Shown: in pieces, positions 1-24,700 of the stretch | How positions within the stretch are numbered: position 1 is the first letter of the stretch | How the letters are laid out: the number at the start of each line of letters is the position of its first letter | Source: Eopsaltria australis | Taxonomy: Eukaryota; Chordata; Aves; Passeriformes; Petroicidae | NCBI GenBank assembly: GCA_034509425.1 | Contig: JAVTVJ010000372.1 | Coordinates: forward strand, 1,054,001 to 1,118,000 | DNA: 64,000 bases | Direction: 5' to 3' | Position numbers and translations under genes: made by a program | The notes under the pieces: model-generated | What the model saw: the letters and a program-made list of their open reading frames with translations, nothing else | Databases searched by the model: none | Told to the model about the DNA's origin: nothing

Positions 1-2284
1 TCCTCTTTGAACTACCAAAAAGGAGATAATTAAGGCTCAGCAAGAAGGAAGTGTCTTGTCTGAGGTCCTCTGGGCTACTTCTGGCATGGAAGAACTGGAA
101 TCTTTCACAGAGGGTAGGACTAAAATCATTAACCTATTACCTCTTCCCTCAAGTACAAGAAACAATGCAATCGTTCTCAATATGCTCTTTAAATCTTTCT
201 TTTCCTTTTTTTTTTTTTTTCCCCCAAAGGGAGGAGAAAGTGGAGAGGTTTTTTATGCAAATTCAATAGTTCCACATCAGCCTATCCTGCTGTGGAAAGC
301 TTCTTTGTGATGTTAAATGAGATTCACATTATTCTTCTCCGTATCTTTGTTGTTTGCAGAGTATAACAAGCAGTGAAGCTCAAGGGACCCGCATCAATTT
401 TTATTCTGAGTCTGGCTGACAAAGATATGAACGCTTTAATTAAGATTTCTTTCATGTCACGAAAATAGCCCTGAAAATCTGCGCCTGACGAGAGCTTGAT
501 CTTAGCGAAGGCAAAGTGTCCAACTGTAAGATCTTAGCTGGAACACTTGCCCTCACAAATCATTTGAGCTGGGAGTGGGATCTAGGTGTTTCCAAGCGGA
601 TGTCCAAGCTTTGAGGGAGGGGCTCCTGCTTTCGTTTCTGACTCATTCTAGTCCTGTGAATTCCTGTTTCACACAGGGACAGACCAACAGGAAGGAGAAT
701 CTCTCAGCTCCGCAGAACAATGTAATCAATTCAGGCATGCACGCAGCAGAAATAGTTGGCTTAGGCTTCCCAAAGTGCCATCTGTGAGAAAACCGATTTT
801 TAAAATGACTGATTACAACAAAATGCACATTCTTTTTCCTATTTCTTTTACATGAACACATGTATATTGATTAAAATTAGTCCCTTCTTGCTGCATTAAA
901 GCAGAGTGTTGATAATTAGGCATCTGTGCACAGGGCTGAAAACATTAGAAGCACTAAAGAAACAAACAATAGTTTATAATAGGATCATTACAGCCATCTT
1001 AGCAGCACTTACAACGTGTTTATTCAAAAATGAAATATGCCCTAAGGAAGAAAAACACCAACTATGGAACTCTGGGGATTTAAAATAAAAAGGTCACTTT
1101 TAAAGCCCTTAAGTAAATAATTTCAAACAACTCAGCAACAGTTCACATTAAAAATAGACTAAGCAGCTAAAACAGTAAAATGTGTTAATAGTACAATCTG
1201 GAATGTATCAAAAGGACAAGCACTGTCACCCTCATTACCTTCTCATTGTTCAAAGTGAAAAAACTCAATACTGACATACATCTTGGTGTATATATGCACA
1301 GCAAATATTTATGGTTCTGTGAGTGTCTCAGATTGTACACTGTCAAGAAGGAAATACTTGCAGCTGCAAGCAAAAGGTTAAAATAAACTGTGTGCATTTC
1401 TGCATCATCAGCTCAGGTCTCCAGAAACCATTGGGTCAGGGGAAGTTTACGGGTCCTGCTCCATGTGGGAACAGGAGACTGTGTGTCTCGTGGTGGTGAA
1501 ACTTATCACATACACATATGAAGACAGCACTTGGATTTACACACGTTATTTCTAATTAACTTATTAAAAAGTGCAGCACCCACAGGTTTTGGTAGAACTA
1601 ATGAAGCATTTTCATTACCCACTCACCAACAGGGGCTTGAGCAGGGCTTGAAGTCACCGACAAAGTAAAGCACTTCTGTGGACTAAATTTCACCTCTTCT
1701 GTTTTCTCTATGATGGCATATCCTCTTAGCATGTAACACAATATTATTCTTTAATCCAAGGAATTAACTCAAAAGAACAACAAAACGGTTCATGTGAACT
1801 AAACCTCCTGCAGCACTGGGTGAATTGCAGCAAAAGCCGGGGGATGTTGGCAGTACCTCAAAGCAGACTTTTCAGGCTCTGCCCAAGTGTTGTGCTTTAG
1901 GAATAGCACTCCCCAGTTTAGGACCCACATTGAGACTTTCTGAAACCACACATTGCTCTCTCACTCCCCCTGCCCTTCCTCTTTCCTGCTGCGGTGGGAT
2001 GGAGTTGAGAATTGGAGGCACAATATACTGGAAACATCAATGAGATAAGAAACCTACCCTCGCTTCCAATACACACCACCAATCGGCTCCCTCCTCCGTG
2101 TTTTCTCCATAGGAAGAAACCCCTTTCCCCCCTGCTCCTGGCAATGACCAAAGATGTGAGGTGGGATAGAATAACCTCCACCTAGCCATGCTCCCTCCTG
2201 GCAACTGCAAAAATTAACCCTGCCCCAGCTGGAATCAAGACACCAGGAGACATTACTTACTCATTACTATTTAGGAATTAAGGA
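1..2284. other. Intergenic flank, no gene seen
   Basis: No exon with splice sites and recognisable protein similarity was found on either strand. The DNA is mostly AT-rich, with a T-run at about 208-221. The stretch around 340-560 has several SOX-type cores and is listed separately as a finding. In mammals the gene beyond LAPTM4A on this side is SDC1, but nothing of it is visible here. Confidence 0.5.
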
Positions 2285-2750
2285 TTGACCATACTCACAA
2301 AATCAACTAGGTTGGAAAAGACCTCTGAGACCAAAGAATGCAACCCATGACCTAATACCATGTCAACCAGACCATGGCACTAAGTGCCATGTCCAGTCTT
2401 TCTTTAAACACCTCCAGGGATAGTGACTTCTGTTTCAATGTCTAATCACCCTTTCAATGAAGGAATTCCTCCTGATGTCCAGACTAAACCTCTCTGTCGC
2501 AGCTTGAGGCCACGTCCTCTCATGCTCTTCTCAGCTGCCTGGGAGAAGAGGCCGACCCCCACCCGGCTACAACCTCCTTTCAGGGAGTTGCAGAGAGCGA
2601 TAAGCTTCCCTCTGAGCTTTCTTTACTCCGGGCAAAACAGCCTCAGCTGCTCCTCATCAGACTTCTGCTCCAGACGCTGCACCAGCTCTGCTGCCCTTCT
2701 CTGCACACTCTCCGGAACTTCAGTGTCCCTCCTGAACTGACGCGCTCAGA
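2285..2750 (-). mobile_element. CR1-type LINE fragment, 3' part, reverse orientation
   Basis: The + strand reads like the reverse complement of an avian CR1 3' end. It has a 'ggttggaaaagacctctgag' block near 2310, 'cacctccagggatagtgact' near 2409, a block matching the usual 'cctgatgtccagactaaacct' near 2471, and 'ctgcccttctctgcacact' near 2691. Order and spacing fit a truncated CR1 copy inserted on the - strand. It ends about 80 bp before the CpG-rich LAPTM4A promoter region. Boundaries are approximate. The subfamily cannot be assigned by eye. Confidence 0.85.
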
Positions 2751-3150
2751 ACTGGCCGCAGAACTCGAGCCGCCCCTCACTCGCGCTAAGTGCAAGGGAA
2801 CGTTTCTAGACAACACAGCTTTCGCTATTGGGCTTCGCTGCCTCCCCGGCTGCCAAGTTCCGGCTGTTCAACCCCCGGCGAGCCGCTCCCCGTGCGCCAG
2901 GCAAGCAGGGCACAACACTTCCCCGCCAGAGCCGCCTGAGCGCCGGCGGTAAGGGCGGAGAGAGCCCAACATGGCGGAAAGGACTCCACCCCCACCTCAG
3001 GTGCGGGCCCCGCCGCCGCAGGTGAACGCGAGGAGGCAGTCCAAGAACTGTTGTGATTGGCCAGCGGTGCTGTCAATCACCCCTCGCCGCGGCAACACAG
3101 GCCCGCCCCTCGGCATTCTCCCGGCGGTTGATTGGTCAGTGCGGCGGTGA

Positions 3151-15807
<12,657 letters not shown>

Positions 15808-16515
15808 AGCAATTTTTATGTTCATTAACATCCGTACCAGCTTCCTGGGGGTTTTCTCTTTTAATCTTGCAAAACTGCTTAAGTAATAGAAATATTCAGG
15901 GCTTTAGGAGCAAACTGTTCTGTTCAAAATATGTTTGATATAAACTTACTAAGCAAAACACATCTGAGAGTGATTTCATTTGCTTTAATTTTTGTTCTCC
16001 CTAATGCTCTTAAACATTTTATTGCCTTAGGGCCTTACACCTGCAAGAACTTACGCATGCGACTAACTTGTGGCTTTTAATAATACCAATTGAGCCACTC
16101 TGATTGAAGTTAGCTGTGATTATAAGTGTCTGCAGGATTATGCCCTTAATTTATATTAATTTTTTGTAAAGTAGTTCATAAAGACAATCTGATCGTGCAG
16201 CAAAATGACAGTTTGCCTTTATCCATTTTTTGGAAGGGGAAGGGTTTGAATGTGGTATATATGTGACTTTTTTACTTTGCACTTTTCTCATATGTTATCT
16301 TACCTTTTATTGTGGTTTTTTTTGGTTATCCTATGTCTTGAAACAGTATTTTTGAGGAACAAGTGAGGGTGGCACAGGGGTTCTATTACAACGAGCTGGG
16401 AATGCAAGAAAAATAAAAAGAAATGTGGAAGATGGTTGCATGCTTCTAATCTTCTATGTATTTTCCTCTTTGTGATAAATGATACTTAAATAAATCTTTT
16501 ACAAAATGTTTACCA
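15808..16515 (+). other. LAPTM4A: LAPTM4A 3'UTR (probable)
   Basis: AT-rich sequence from the stop codon to just past the last AATAAA. It has no open frame of note. The exact cleavage site cannot be read from the sequence. Confidence 0.7.
16489..16494 (+). terminator. LAPTM4A: Poly(A) signal of LAPTM4A
   Basis: AATAAA about 680 bp after the stop. An earlier AATAAA lies at 16412-16417. A GT-rich stretch (gtgttggttgatctgtttggtgg) from about 16519 fits a downstream element for the second signal. Confidence 0.7.
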
Positions 16516-18250
16516 GTAGTGTTGGTTGATCTGTTTGGTGGCTTTAAGTGCTTCAGTGTGCTGCAGACAGTCCAACATACGTAGTTACAGTTTAGTGGTT
16601 GATCCAGTCTTCAGCAGAAGTCCTTGTGTGGCTGGAGAATGTGGATTCTCTCTAACACACAGCCCTGTGTTAAAGCCTTTGCAGTTCAAGTCCTTGGTTA
16701 ACTTCCACTTGTCTGATTGGCACTTAGACATGAGCTGGGAAAAGGGAGTTGTACTGGAGGCTTCCAGCCCTCAGGGAAATCTGATGTCTGGTCAGCTCAG
16801 GCATTAAGAGCAAGACAGACACCCAGTAGGACTACAACATTATTTACATTGGAAAGTGTCCAGAGTTGTTAGAGATATGCCACAACTTCACTGCTGTTCT
16901 TCTAAAATCAACAAAAACCCCCAAACTAAAAAACTAAGCTACAAACAACTTTCTACTCTTCCTGCTTTGTAGCAAGAGGTGTAAAGAGATAAAAGATAAT
17001 TTAGTGATTTATTATGTCTGAAGAAATAAAACATTTTTCTGCTTTGGGAGAGAAGAGGTATGTGGTGTTCTGGAAAAAGGGATTCAAATTGTTACAGCAT
17101 ATAATTCATGTGGTTATTCCTGTATATTCAGTATGTACATCTGTGCACATTTTAAAGTGCTGTGTTAGGGTCATGCTATCAGCAGCAGTTCCCCTGTTAA
17201 CCCAGGTGCCACCTGTGAGAGCACTTTGAGCTGCAGTGGTCTCAGAGCCTCTGTGTTCTGACAGCGGCCTCCCTCCCAGGTGCCCTGAGGGGGTATCGAG
17301 GGTGTGCCCAGTGCTGGTGGCAGCTGCACTCTGTTTCCAGATTCTGAGGAACTGCATTGGACTCCTAGAGAGACTCCAAACCCAGGCCATCTTTAGATGC
17401 TGCCACAGACTGCTTCAGTGTGACTTTGGAGGGAAGGAGGAGGGGGGGAAGTGAAAGACCACTGCGGTTTTGTGTGGTCTAAGAAACACAGCTGAAGCTG
17501 CTGGGTGCTGCTCAGACATGGATTCCATCACACACTGCTCTGGATCCCTCTGCAGCAAGGGCGTGTGTCTGAGCATGAGTGGGTGAAGAGCTCCTGCCAA
17601 GGGCTGGCTATTGAGCCTGTCCAAGTGGGTGGCTGACCATGTGGGTGAGCAGTATTTGGCAGCAGCAGGCACTGCCTGAAATTTGTCTGGGGTGTAAGTG
17701 CATGTGCTCTTGTTCAAAAAGCTGCAGCATCTTCTGAGAGAGAAAAGCCATTATACTCCCCTGGAGCCCTGTCCTGTGGCTTTCTCCTGCTTGAAGGGTG
17801 TTCCCTCTTTCCTCTGCAGCCTTTGGGAATGCAATGGTGGCCTCTTCTATGTGCCCGAACCCTGCCCTGATACTGCACCGCTGGAGGGTTGGTGGTGCCT
17901 CTTCTAAATCAGGGCTTCCTGTTTCCCTGATGGAGGTGATGGGAGAGAAGATGATCCTGCAGTAGAACAGGATACAGATTTGGCAAAGGTGTCTTCTACA
18001 GCCCTGTGCTGGAGATCAGGGTGCCTTTGAGCCCTAAGCCGTGCTTTCCGTTAAAGCTCACTGCAGCTGCTGGAGGAACTGGCAGGAGTTCCAGTGCCAG
18101 GAACCAGCCAAAATGCCCTCGGCCAGATTTGGCAACAGAGCAGGCAATTCCTTGTGCCTCGGTGATCACACAGGGAGCTTCTTCTCCCGTTCTTTGCAGC
18201 TACTGTCCTGGAGACTGAAATACAAAATTAGCCTGGACCAAACAGAAGAG
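16516..18250. other. Intergenic gap between LAPTM4A and MATN3, no gene seen
   Basis: Short open frames only, none with recognisable similarity or splice structure. Base composition rises in GC toward 18250, the edge of the MATN3 CpG island. Confidence 0.5.
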
Positions 18251-18720
18251 CGGTGTGTCAGCTCCCCCTGCGCCCAGGTTTGAGCCCTGCCCTGGCCCTG
18301 CAGCACGTTCCCAACGCGGAGCTCTGATCCTCGCCCCCTTCCCTCTCCCCGTGGCTGAGCGCCCGTCGGGGCGGGGGAGCGAGGGCCACCGGCCCGCCCT
18401 GGGGAGGAGGCGGCGGGGGAGCCGATGCCCCCTCGGTGTCCCGTCCCCCTTCCCCGTCCCGGCAGCTTTAAAGGCGGCGCAGCGGGCGCGGGGCGGCGGC
18501 GGCATCACCATGGGGCGGGCGCTCGGCATCCTCGGCTGCTGCCTGGCGCTGGCGCTGCTGGCGCTGCCCGCGGCCCCGCGGGGCCCCGCGCTCCGCCCGC
18601 GCCGGCAGCCGCGCCCCGGCGGCCGCTCCGCAGGTACCGCACCCGGGCCCCGCGCTCCGCGCTCCGCTCGCTGCCGCCCCGCGCCTCCAAACCCCGCGCA
18701 GCGCTTTCCTGCCTGTGCTC
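18250..18720 (+). promoter_or_regulatory. MATN3: CpG island and promoter region of MATN3
   Basis: CpG-dense block around the first coding exon. A TATA-like TTTAAA lies at 18467-18472, 38 bp before the ATG, which would imply a very short leader of roughly ten bases if it is used. The TATA-like role is inference from position only. Confidence 0.65.
18510..18633 (+). CDS. MATN3: MATN3 coding exon 1 (signal peptide)
   Basis: Begins [20 protein letters not shown], a typical hydrophobic signal peptide, then a basic stretch with [13 protein letters not shown]. Donor G|gtaccg, phase 1. The ATG follows ATCACC, a good context. Confidence 0.93.
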
Positions 18721-21700
18721 ATTGCTCGAAACATCTTTATTTCAGACTCGTGGAAGGATCAGGTTGCTAAGAAGCTCTTCCCCCCCTCCTTAATCTAAAA
18801 AACAGAATTCCTCTACCTACAAACTCTGCACTGGGTCTTTTTTCTCTCTTTTATTTGTTAATTTATTTTTTTAGGACAAACCTTGTCTTTTTTCTTCACG
18901 TCTTAAGCTATGCATGCATGCGCTAACATTTCTTCATGTTTTCTCAGCTTCCCAAAGGCAAAACTGAGTTACAGGATGAATATAGAATATATCTGGATGG
19001 GGTCCTATATTCGCCTAGTCTATTACTCCATCCAAAGGCAAAATTAACTATGCTGCTCTGCTTCCTGAGGGAATTTGTGCAATTTCATTTTTTTCCCTCT
19101 GTTTTCACTTGAATCAGAGAAAAAAGGTTTCTAATGCTTTGAAAAAAAAAGTCCTGTTTTCACTTCTACTTTTAAGATACTTAAATTTAAGCTGGAACGG
19201 AATAATAAAAGTGAGCTTGATAGTAGCCAGGAGAGGTGTGTCACGTTCCCAAAACAACCCTCAAGTTGTGAATTCAAACTGGACACCTCATATTTTGCAA
19301 TTTAATGCACTGGTAAGCCAGAACGTCTCTTTTACAGAAATACTCTTGTTTTGGGTTGTCCATTTTTCAGCTGCAAATCCAACCTTGATGGTATAAACTA
19401 AGTACATGGTACTGTCAGTATCAGGACATGGTATCAGGACAGGGAGAGGGCATTTTGATTGCCTGCTGTCACTATGTTGATTTGTTTTTGTCTTCCTGGA
19501 AGTGATGCTTGTCTCTGATCTGAGCTATGGCTTTTCTGCTCCAGTCTAGATTTATGTGGCAGTGAAGAATTTTGGAAGTGTGTGTGTAAATTTTCATTTT
19601 TACATGTAAAATTAATTCAAAGTAATTTCACTTTTCTCTCTGCTCTACAAGCATTAAAACAGTAACAATTTCTAAAGAAGCCTTTTTACAACATCATTTG
19701 TGTCTTTTTCCTTGTTTGTCCTTATTTCTTCTTATTGTGTGTTTTGGACTGAGATTTACAAACAAGAAATAATTCCCAATTATCAGTTTATATTGTTGCT
19801 ATCCTAAAAAATATTAGGATCTGTTCCCTATGTGGTCTACTCAGATGTTTTGCTATTTTGTTTCTTCATCTTATACAAACTGGAATTCAGGCTTTATGAA
19901 AATTAACAGTAAGTATTTATATTTATTTGTTCCATCTCTGTTGGCTGTTACATGAAAACCACAACCCTTTGTTTCAAGGATAGTTAGACATTTAGAGGGC
20001 TCAAATGCGCACCTATCAATGCTTAGAAAATTCAGTTATTTATTACTTGTCAAAATTAATATTTAAGACTCTCTAATATCTTGCTCACTATAATTTGAAG
20101 CCTCTTCATAAAGAACCAACCAACATTACCTGGCAGCAGCAGTTTGCCACGACAGCACTCACTGCCCTTGGGTGAGAGCTCCTGTCCTGTGCAGGTGATG
20201 ACTGCAGCATTTTCCTTCCCTCTTGACAGACACTGCCTGCAAGAACCGGCCCCTAGACCTCGTCTTCATCGTAGACAGCTCCCGTAGCGTCCGACCTGAA
20301 GAGTTTGAGAAAGTGAAAATCTTCTTGTCAGAAATGATCGACACCCTGGATGTTGGTGAAAGAACCACGCGTGTGGCGGTCATGAACTACGCGAGCACCG
20401 TCAAGGTGGAGTTTCCCCTCCGCACCTACTTTGACAAAGCCTCTCTGAAGGAGGCCGTGTCTCGCATTGAGCCTTTGTCTTCTGGCACCATGACTGGCCT
20501 TGCCATCCAAACTGCCATGGATGAAATCTTCACTGAGGAGATGGGCACTCGGCCGGCAACCTTAAACATCCCCAAGGTGGTCATTGTTGTGACAGACGGA
20601 CGGCCACAAGACCAGGTTCAAGACGTGGCAGCGAGCGCCCGGACAGCCGGCATCGAGATCTACGCGGTCGGGGTGGACCGGGTGGACATGCAGTCCCTGA
20701 GGGCAATGGCCAGTGAGCCTCTGGATGAACACGTCTTCTACGTGGAGACCTATGGTGTGATTGAAAAGCTGACATCCAGATTCAGGGAGACTTTCTGTGG
20801 TAAGGGGATCAGTCCAAGAGAGCAGTGTAACTTGGCTCCTTTTGACTTCTGCTGTGGTTCCTCACCTTAAGAAAGAAGTTTTTCAGAAGTGTTATGTATC
20901 ACATCTAAATATTTCCTTCACCATCCACTGGGCAAACACGCCAACCCCTTTTTTCAGTGGAGGCCAAGTAATGCCTTTCATTTTGAATAGTGACCTTAGT
21001 GCAGGTAACAGGCCTGACTCGAGTAGACCTCCTTGTGCAGTTGGTCAGATTTAGAGAGAAAGAGAAATCACAGAAATCTGGATAAGGTTTGACTGCATAT
21101 ATTTACTGAATTACTGAAGGTGCACACCAGAGCTGTGCAGGCTGCTCGTTTCTTTTCCCATCTCACTGGGAAGCAAGGAGGGTGGGAGTGTGGAGCTGAA
21201 GGGATTCCCTACAGGTTCAGAGTACGTGTGCTGTGAACATAGCACTCATTTCCACCTATGTTCTCCCCAAAGCAAGTCCTTTCATAGCAGCAAAGACAAA
21301 ACCCTTGTTCTTAAGAATAAACTTACTGTTTATTGTGCTGAAGCATAGAAATTATGCCCCTGCAAGGCTGGAGGGTAAATCAGAGAGCTCACACATGTAC
21401 ACTTCCAGTGTAACTCTGAGTTGCCTGCATGCAGTTTGCCAGAATCTGTGGGATTCATGAAAAAAAAAAGGGTGAAGGAATTAGTCTTTAAAAAGACTCC
21501 TATAAGCCTTATGAATCTAAGAGGGTCTTGTAAGACAGTGTGGTAAACTGGGTCCCTTTCCAGCTCCAGAGTGCTCTTTGGTCAGAAATCTGAACTCACC
21601 AGTGGCAATTAGGATTTTCTTTTGCTTTGACCAAGGCAAATAAATTTGTTTGTAAGGTGAACTGAAAACAGTAAAACTAATGTTCAGGGGAAATATAATT

Positions 21701-24700
21701 GGCTAAGATCAAGTTCTTGATGCATTGAGAGCATTATTCAGCATGAGACCATCCCAGAGATGGAAAATCTTAGCCTTGAATTGCTGTCTAAGTCAGTGGA
21801 CATTTGACTTTCCTACCACAAAAATCTGACCGTTTGAGTTCGAGCTTCTCACTTATGCTTGAAAATATCACCCAGAGATTTTGCTCATAAATCACAGAGA
21901 TTAATTCTCTTATTCCCAAGGGTGTAGCACAATGAAAAGGTGCTGTCTGGTTTTAAAATGTAAAGACAAGACAACTCTGTCAGCATTTTTAGCAGACTTC
22001 TAAATCTTCCTTGTTTTAGAAAATGGGAAATGTTGCCATTTTGTTGCCACAAAATTGCCTTGTTTTCAGAAATACATGAGAAGGTTCAAGCACTCTTGCT
22101 TCTTATTTCTTATCTCACCAGTATTGCTTTGGATATTGGTTTTACCAATAGTCCATATCCACAATAATACTAATTAGTAACTACTAATCTAAGTAAAATC
22201 TCAGGTAAAAACAGACCTGTCTTTCCATTTCTCTCTCCAATTTCTTTTCCTCCCTTCCTTCCTTCCTTCCTTCCTTCCTTCCTTCCTTCCTTCCTTCCTT
22301 CCTTCCTTCCTTCCTTCCTTCCTTCCTTCCTTCCTTCCCTCCTTCCCTTCCTTCCCCTCCTTCCCTTCCTTCCCTCCTTCCCTCCTTCCCTCCATCCCTC
22401 CATCCCTCCATCCATCCATCCATCCATCCTTCCTTCTGCCCATCCGTCCGTCAAGGGACTGGATACAAAGAGCCAGAAGATCTTTTTTCATTGCTGACTC
22501 CTCATTTCCAGTGTAATGTTACTAAATGCTTAAAATCTCTCCTTGCTGAACCCTTTTCAATTCATCTTTTCTCCTGCCACCTCAGGTAACAAGTGATTTC
22601 TGTGCCATTTATGACCTCTCTCTCCTGGCTACACAGTGCTGCACAGGAGGCCTGTAACTTGTTGTGACAGCGACACAGCACTGACATTTACTACCACTAA
22701 TCCAGCAAGCAGTGCAAGATGTACTTCTGTAAGCATGAATGATTAATGCCTGCTCTTCCCTCTGGGATGACTGAAGTACCTGTCTGTCAATGCCCTTTGT
22801 AGCTGTGAACATGTGTGCCCTGGGGACCCACGGCTGCCAGCAAGTCTGTGTGAGTAACGGGGCATCCTACCTCTGTGATTGCTATGAAGGATATACCCTG
22901 AATCCAGATAAGAGGACCTGCTCAGGTATTACTCTTTTGGAAAATGAGTTCAACTAGAAAAAAAAAAAAATTAACACTATACTTAGATTTGAGATGCTAC
23001 TTGTGTGCTTCTGTTGAAACAACAATCATCTGTATCTTTATCAATAATAAATCTAGTAATGAATAATAAATAAAACTCAGCTGCAAGTGATGGTGAGATG
23101 TAGTTTGATTCTACACCATCCTTTTTATTGTGCCTACAGATCCATTCATTAGGGCTAGATGCCAAAATAGTCTTCAGATGTAGACACTGTATAGATATTT
23201 TCTCCTACCACTTGTTCTTATTCCTTCAATTGCTATTGCCATTTCTGAGCCGATTCCAAATCAAAATGTGTTAAAAAATGGGAATGTGCACTCCATCCCA
23301 AACTGCTTTTTATTAACAATGAGTTGTTTCTCTGACATGCCTAACAAGCTGTGGACACGTGTGCACCTGGGAGGCACGAGTGTGACCAGATCTGTGTGAG
23401 TAACAACACATCCTACATCTGTGACTGCTATGAAGGCTACACCTTGAATCCAGACAAGAAAACTTGCTCAGGTAAGAATTAAATATATGAAACTCATGGA
23501 GATATGGACATGTTTTCTGTGAGTTACCCTAAAATGAGAACTCAGCTGTAGTCTTTTCCTTGGTTCCAATAACAATAACATTGCATTTTTCTTTAAATTT
23601 GTTGATTAAAAAATGCAGTTTGGCACTTATCTACCATTTTATGGTCTTCACAGAGTTCCATAAACATTGTTTAGCTGCTTAGTCTGACATGGGGCAGGTT
23701 ATTGCTCATCTCATGTGGGTTTTTAGCTTCATCCTTACTGGGGATGTACAGGACTGTTGGAATTGCTGATGAAACACAGAGCTGCATGAGATGTAGTATA
23801 GTCATGTCTTGTGGTATCTGCCTTCTCCATTAAATAATTAATAACTGAATTGAATTGTCTGCAGCATAATGTAATAATGTAGTAGGACATTGGTTAAATT
23901 GTAATTAAATTGTAATTACAAATGTCGAGCACTTAAGACAGTGAAGTGTCTGGGAGGGATTAACAGGTTTCTTTCCTAAACCATGGCTCACCACAGCCAT
24001 GGACACGTGTGCACCTGGAAGGCATGACTGTGCCCAAGTCTGTCTGAGTAATGATGGCTCCTACAGCTGTGGCTGCTATGAAGGATACACTCTGAATCCA
24101 GACAAGAAGACTTGCTCAGGTAAGATCTGATTAAGGAAAAATTGTGTTCCACTAAAAACAAGCAGCTTTTCAAAATCCAGCTAATTTATAATTAAATAAA
24201 TAATTAATAATTAATTTATAATTAAATAAATTTAATAAATCCAGATAATTTATGTTATTTTTTCTGATAAATTATCCCAGAGTTTCTCTACAATCCCTGA
24301 AAACTCTCGGCAGCTTTGTTTTTCCATATGTACAGTAGTAATTTGAGATCTTTGGCTCTTCTGCAGTTGTGTGAAACTTGTATTTGGTTAAGATTAAAAT
24401 GCCATTTGGCATTTCCTTGAGGAGTTTTCACACCCATGGAGCATGAATTGCCATATCCAATATGTGATGTGGACCACTCCTGTCAGAAAACTCTTCAGGA
24501 AAGCAGCACAAGGGAATGAGATGAGGGAGAGCATGGACTGTGCTGGAAGAGAGATTGCAGTCTGTGTCATCATGAGTGTGATTGCTCTTTCTGGTGGATG
24601 TGTTTGGACCTTAAAAAATATTCCAGCCTTAGAGCTCTAGAGGATGGAGGGAAATGTTCCTTCTCAGTGCTGGTCTCTTGTGGAGAACAAGAGCACAGAT

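Noticed and set aside
22170..22491. Three overlapping - strand frames of Gly/Arg/Lys/Glu repeats
   Set aside because: Translation of the CCTT/AAGG microsatellite in three frames.
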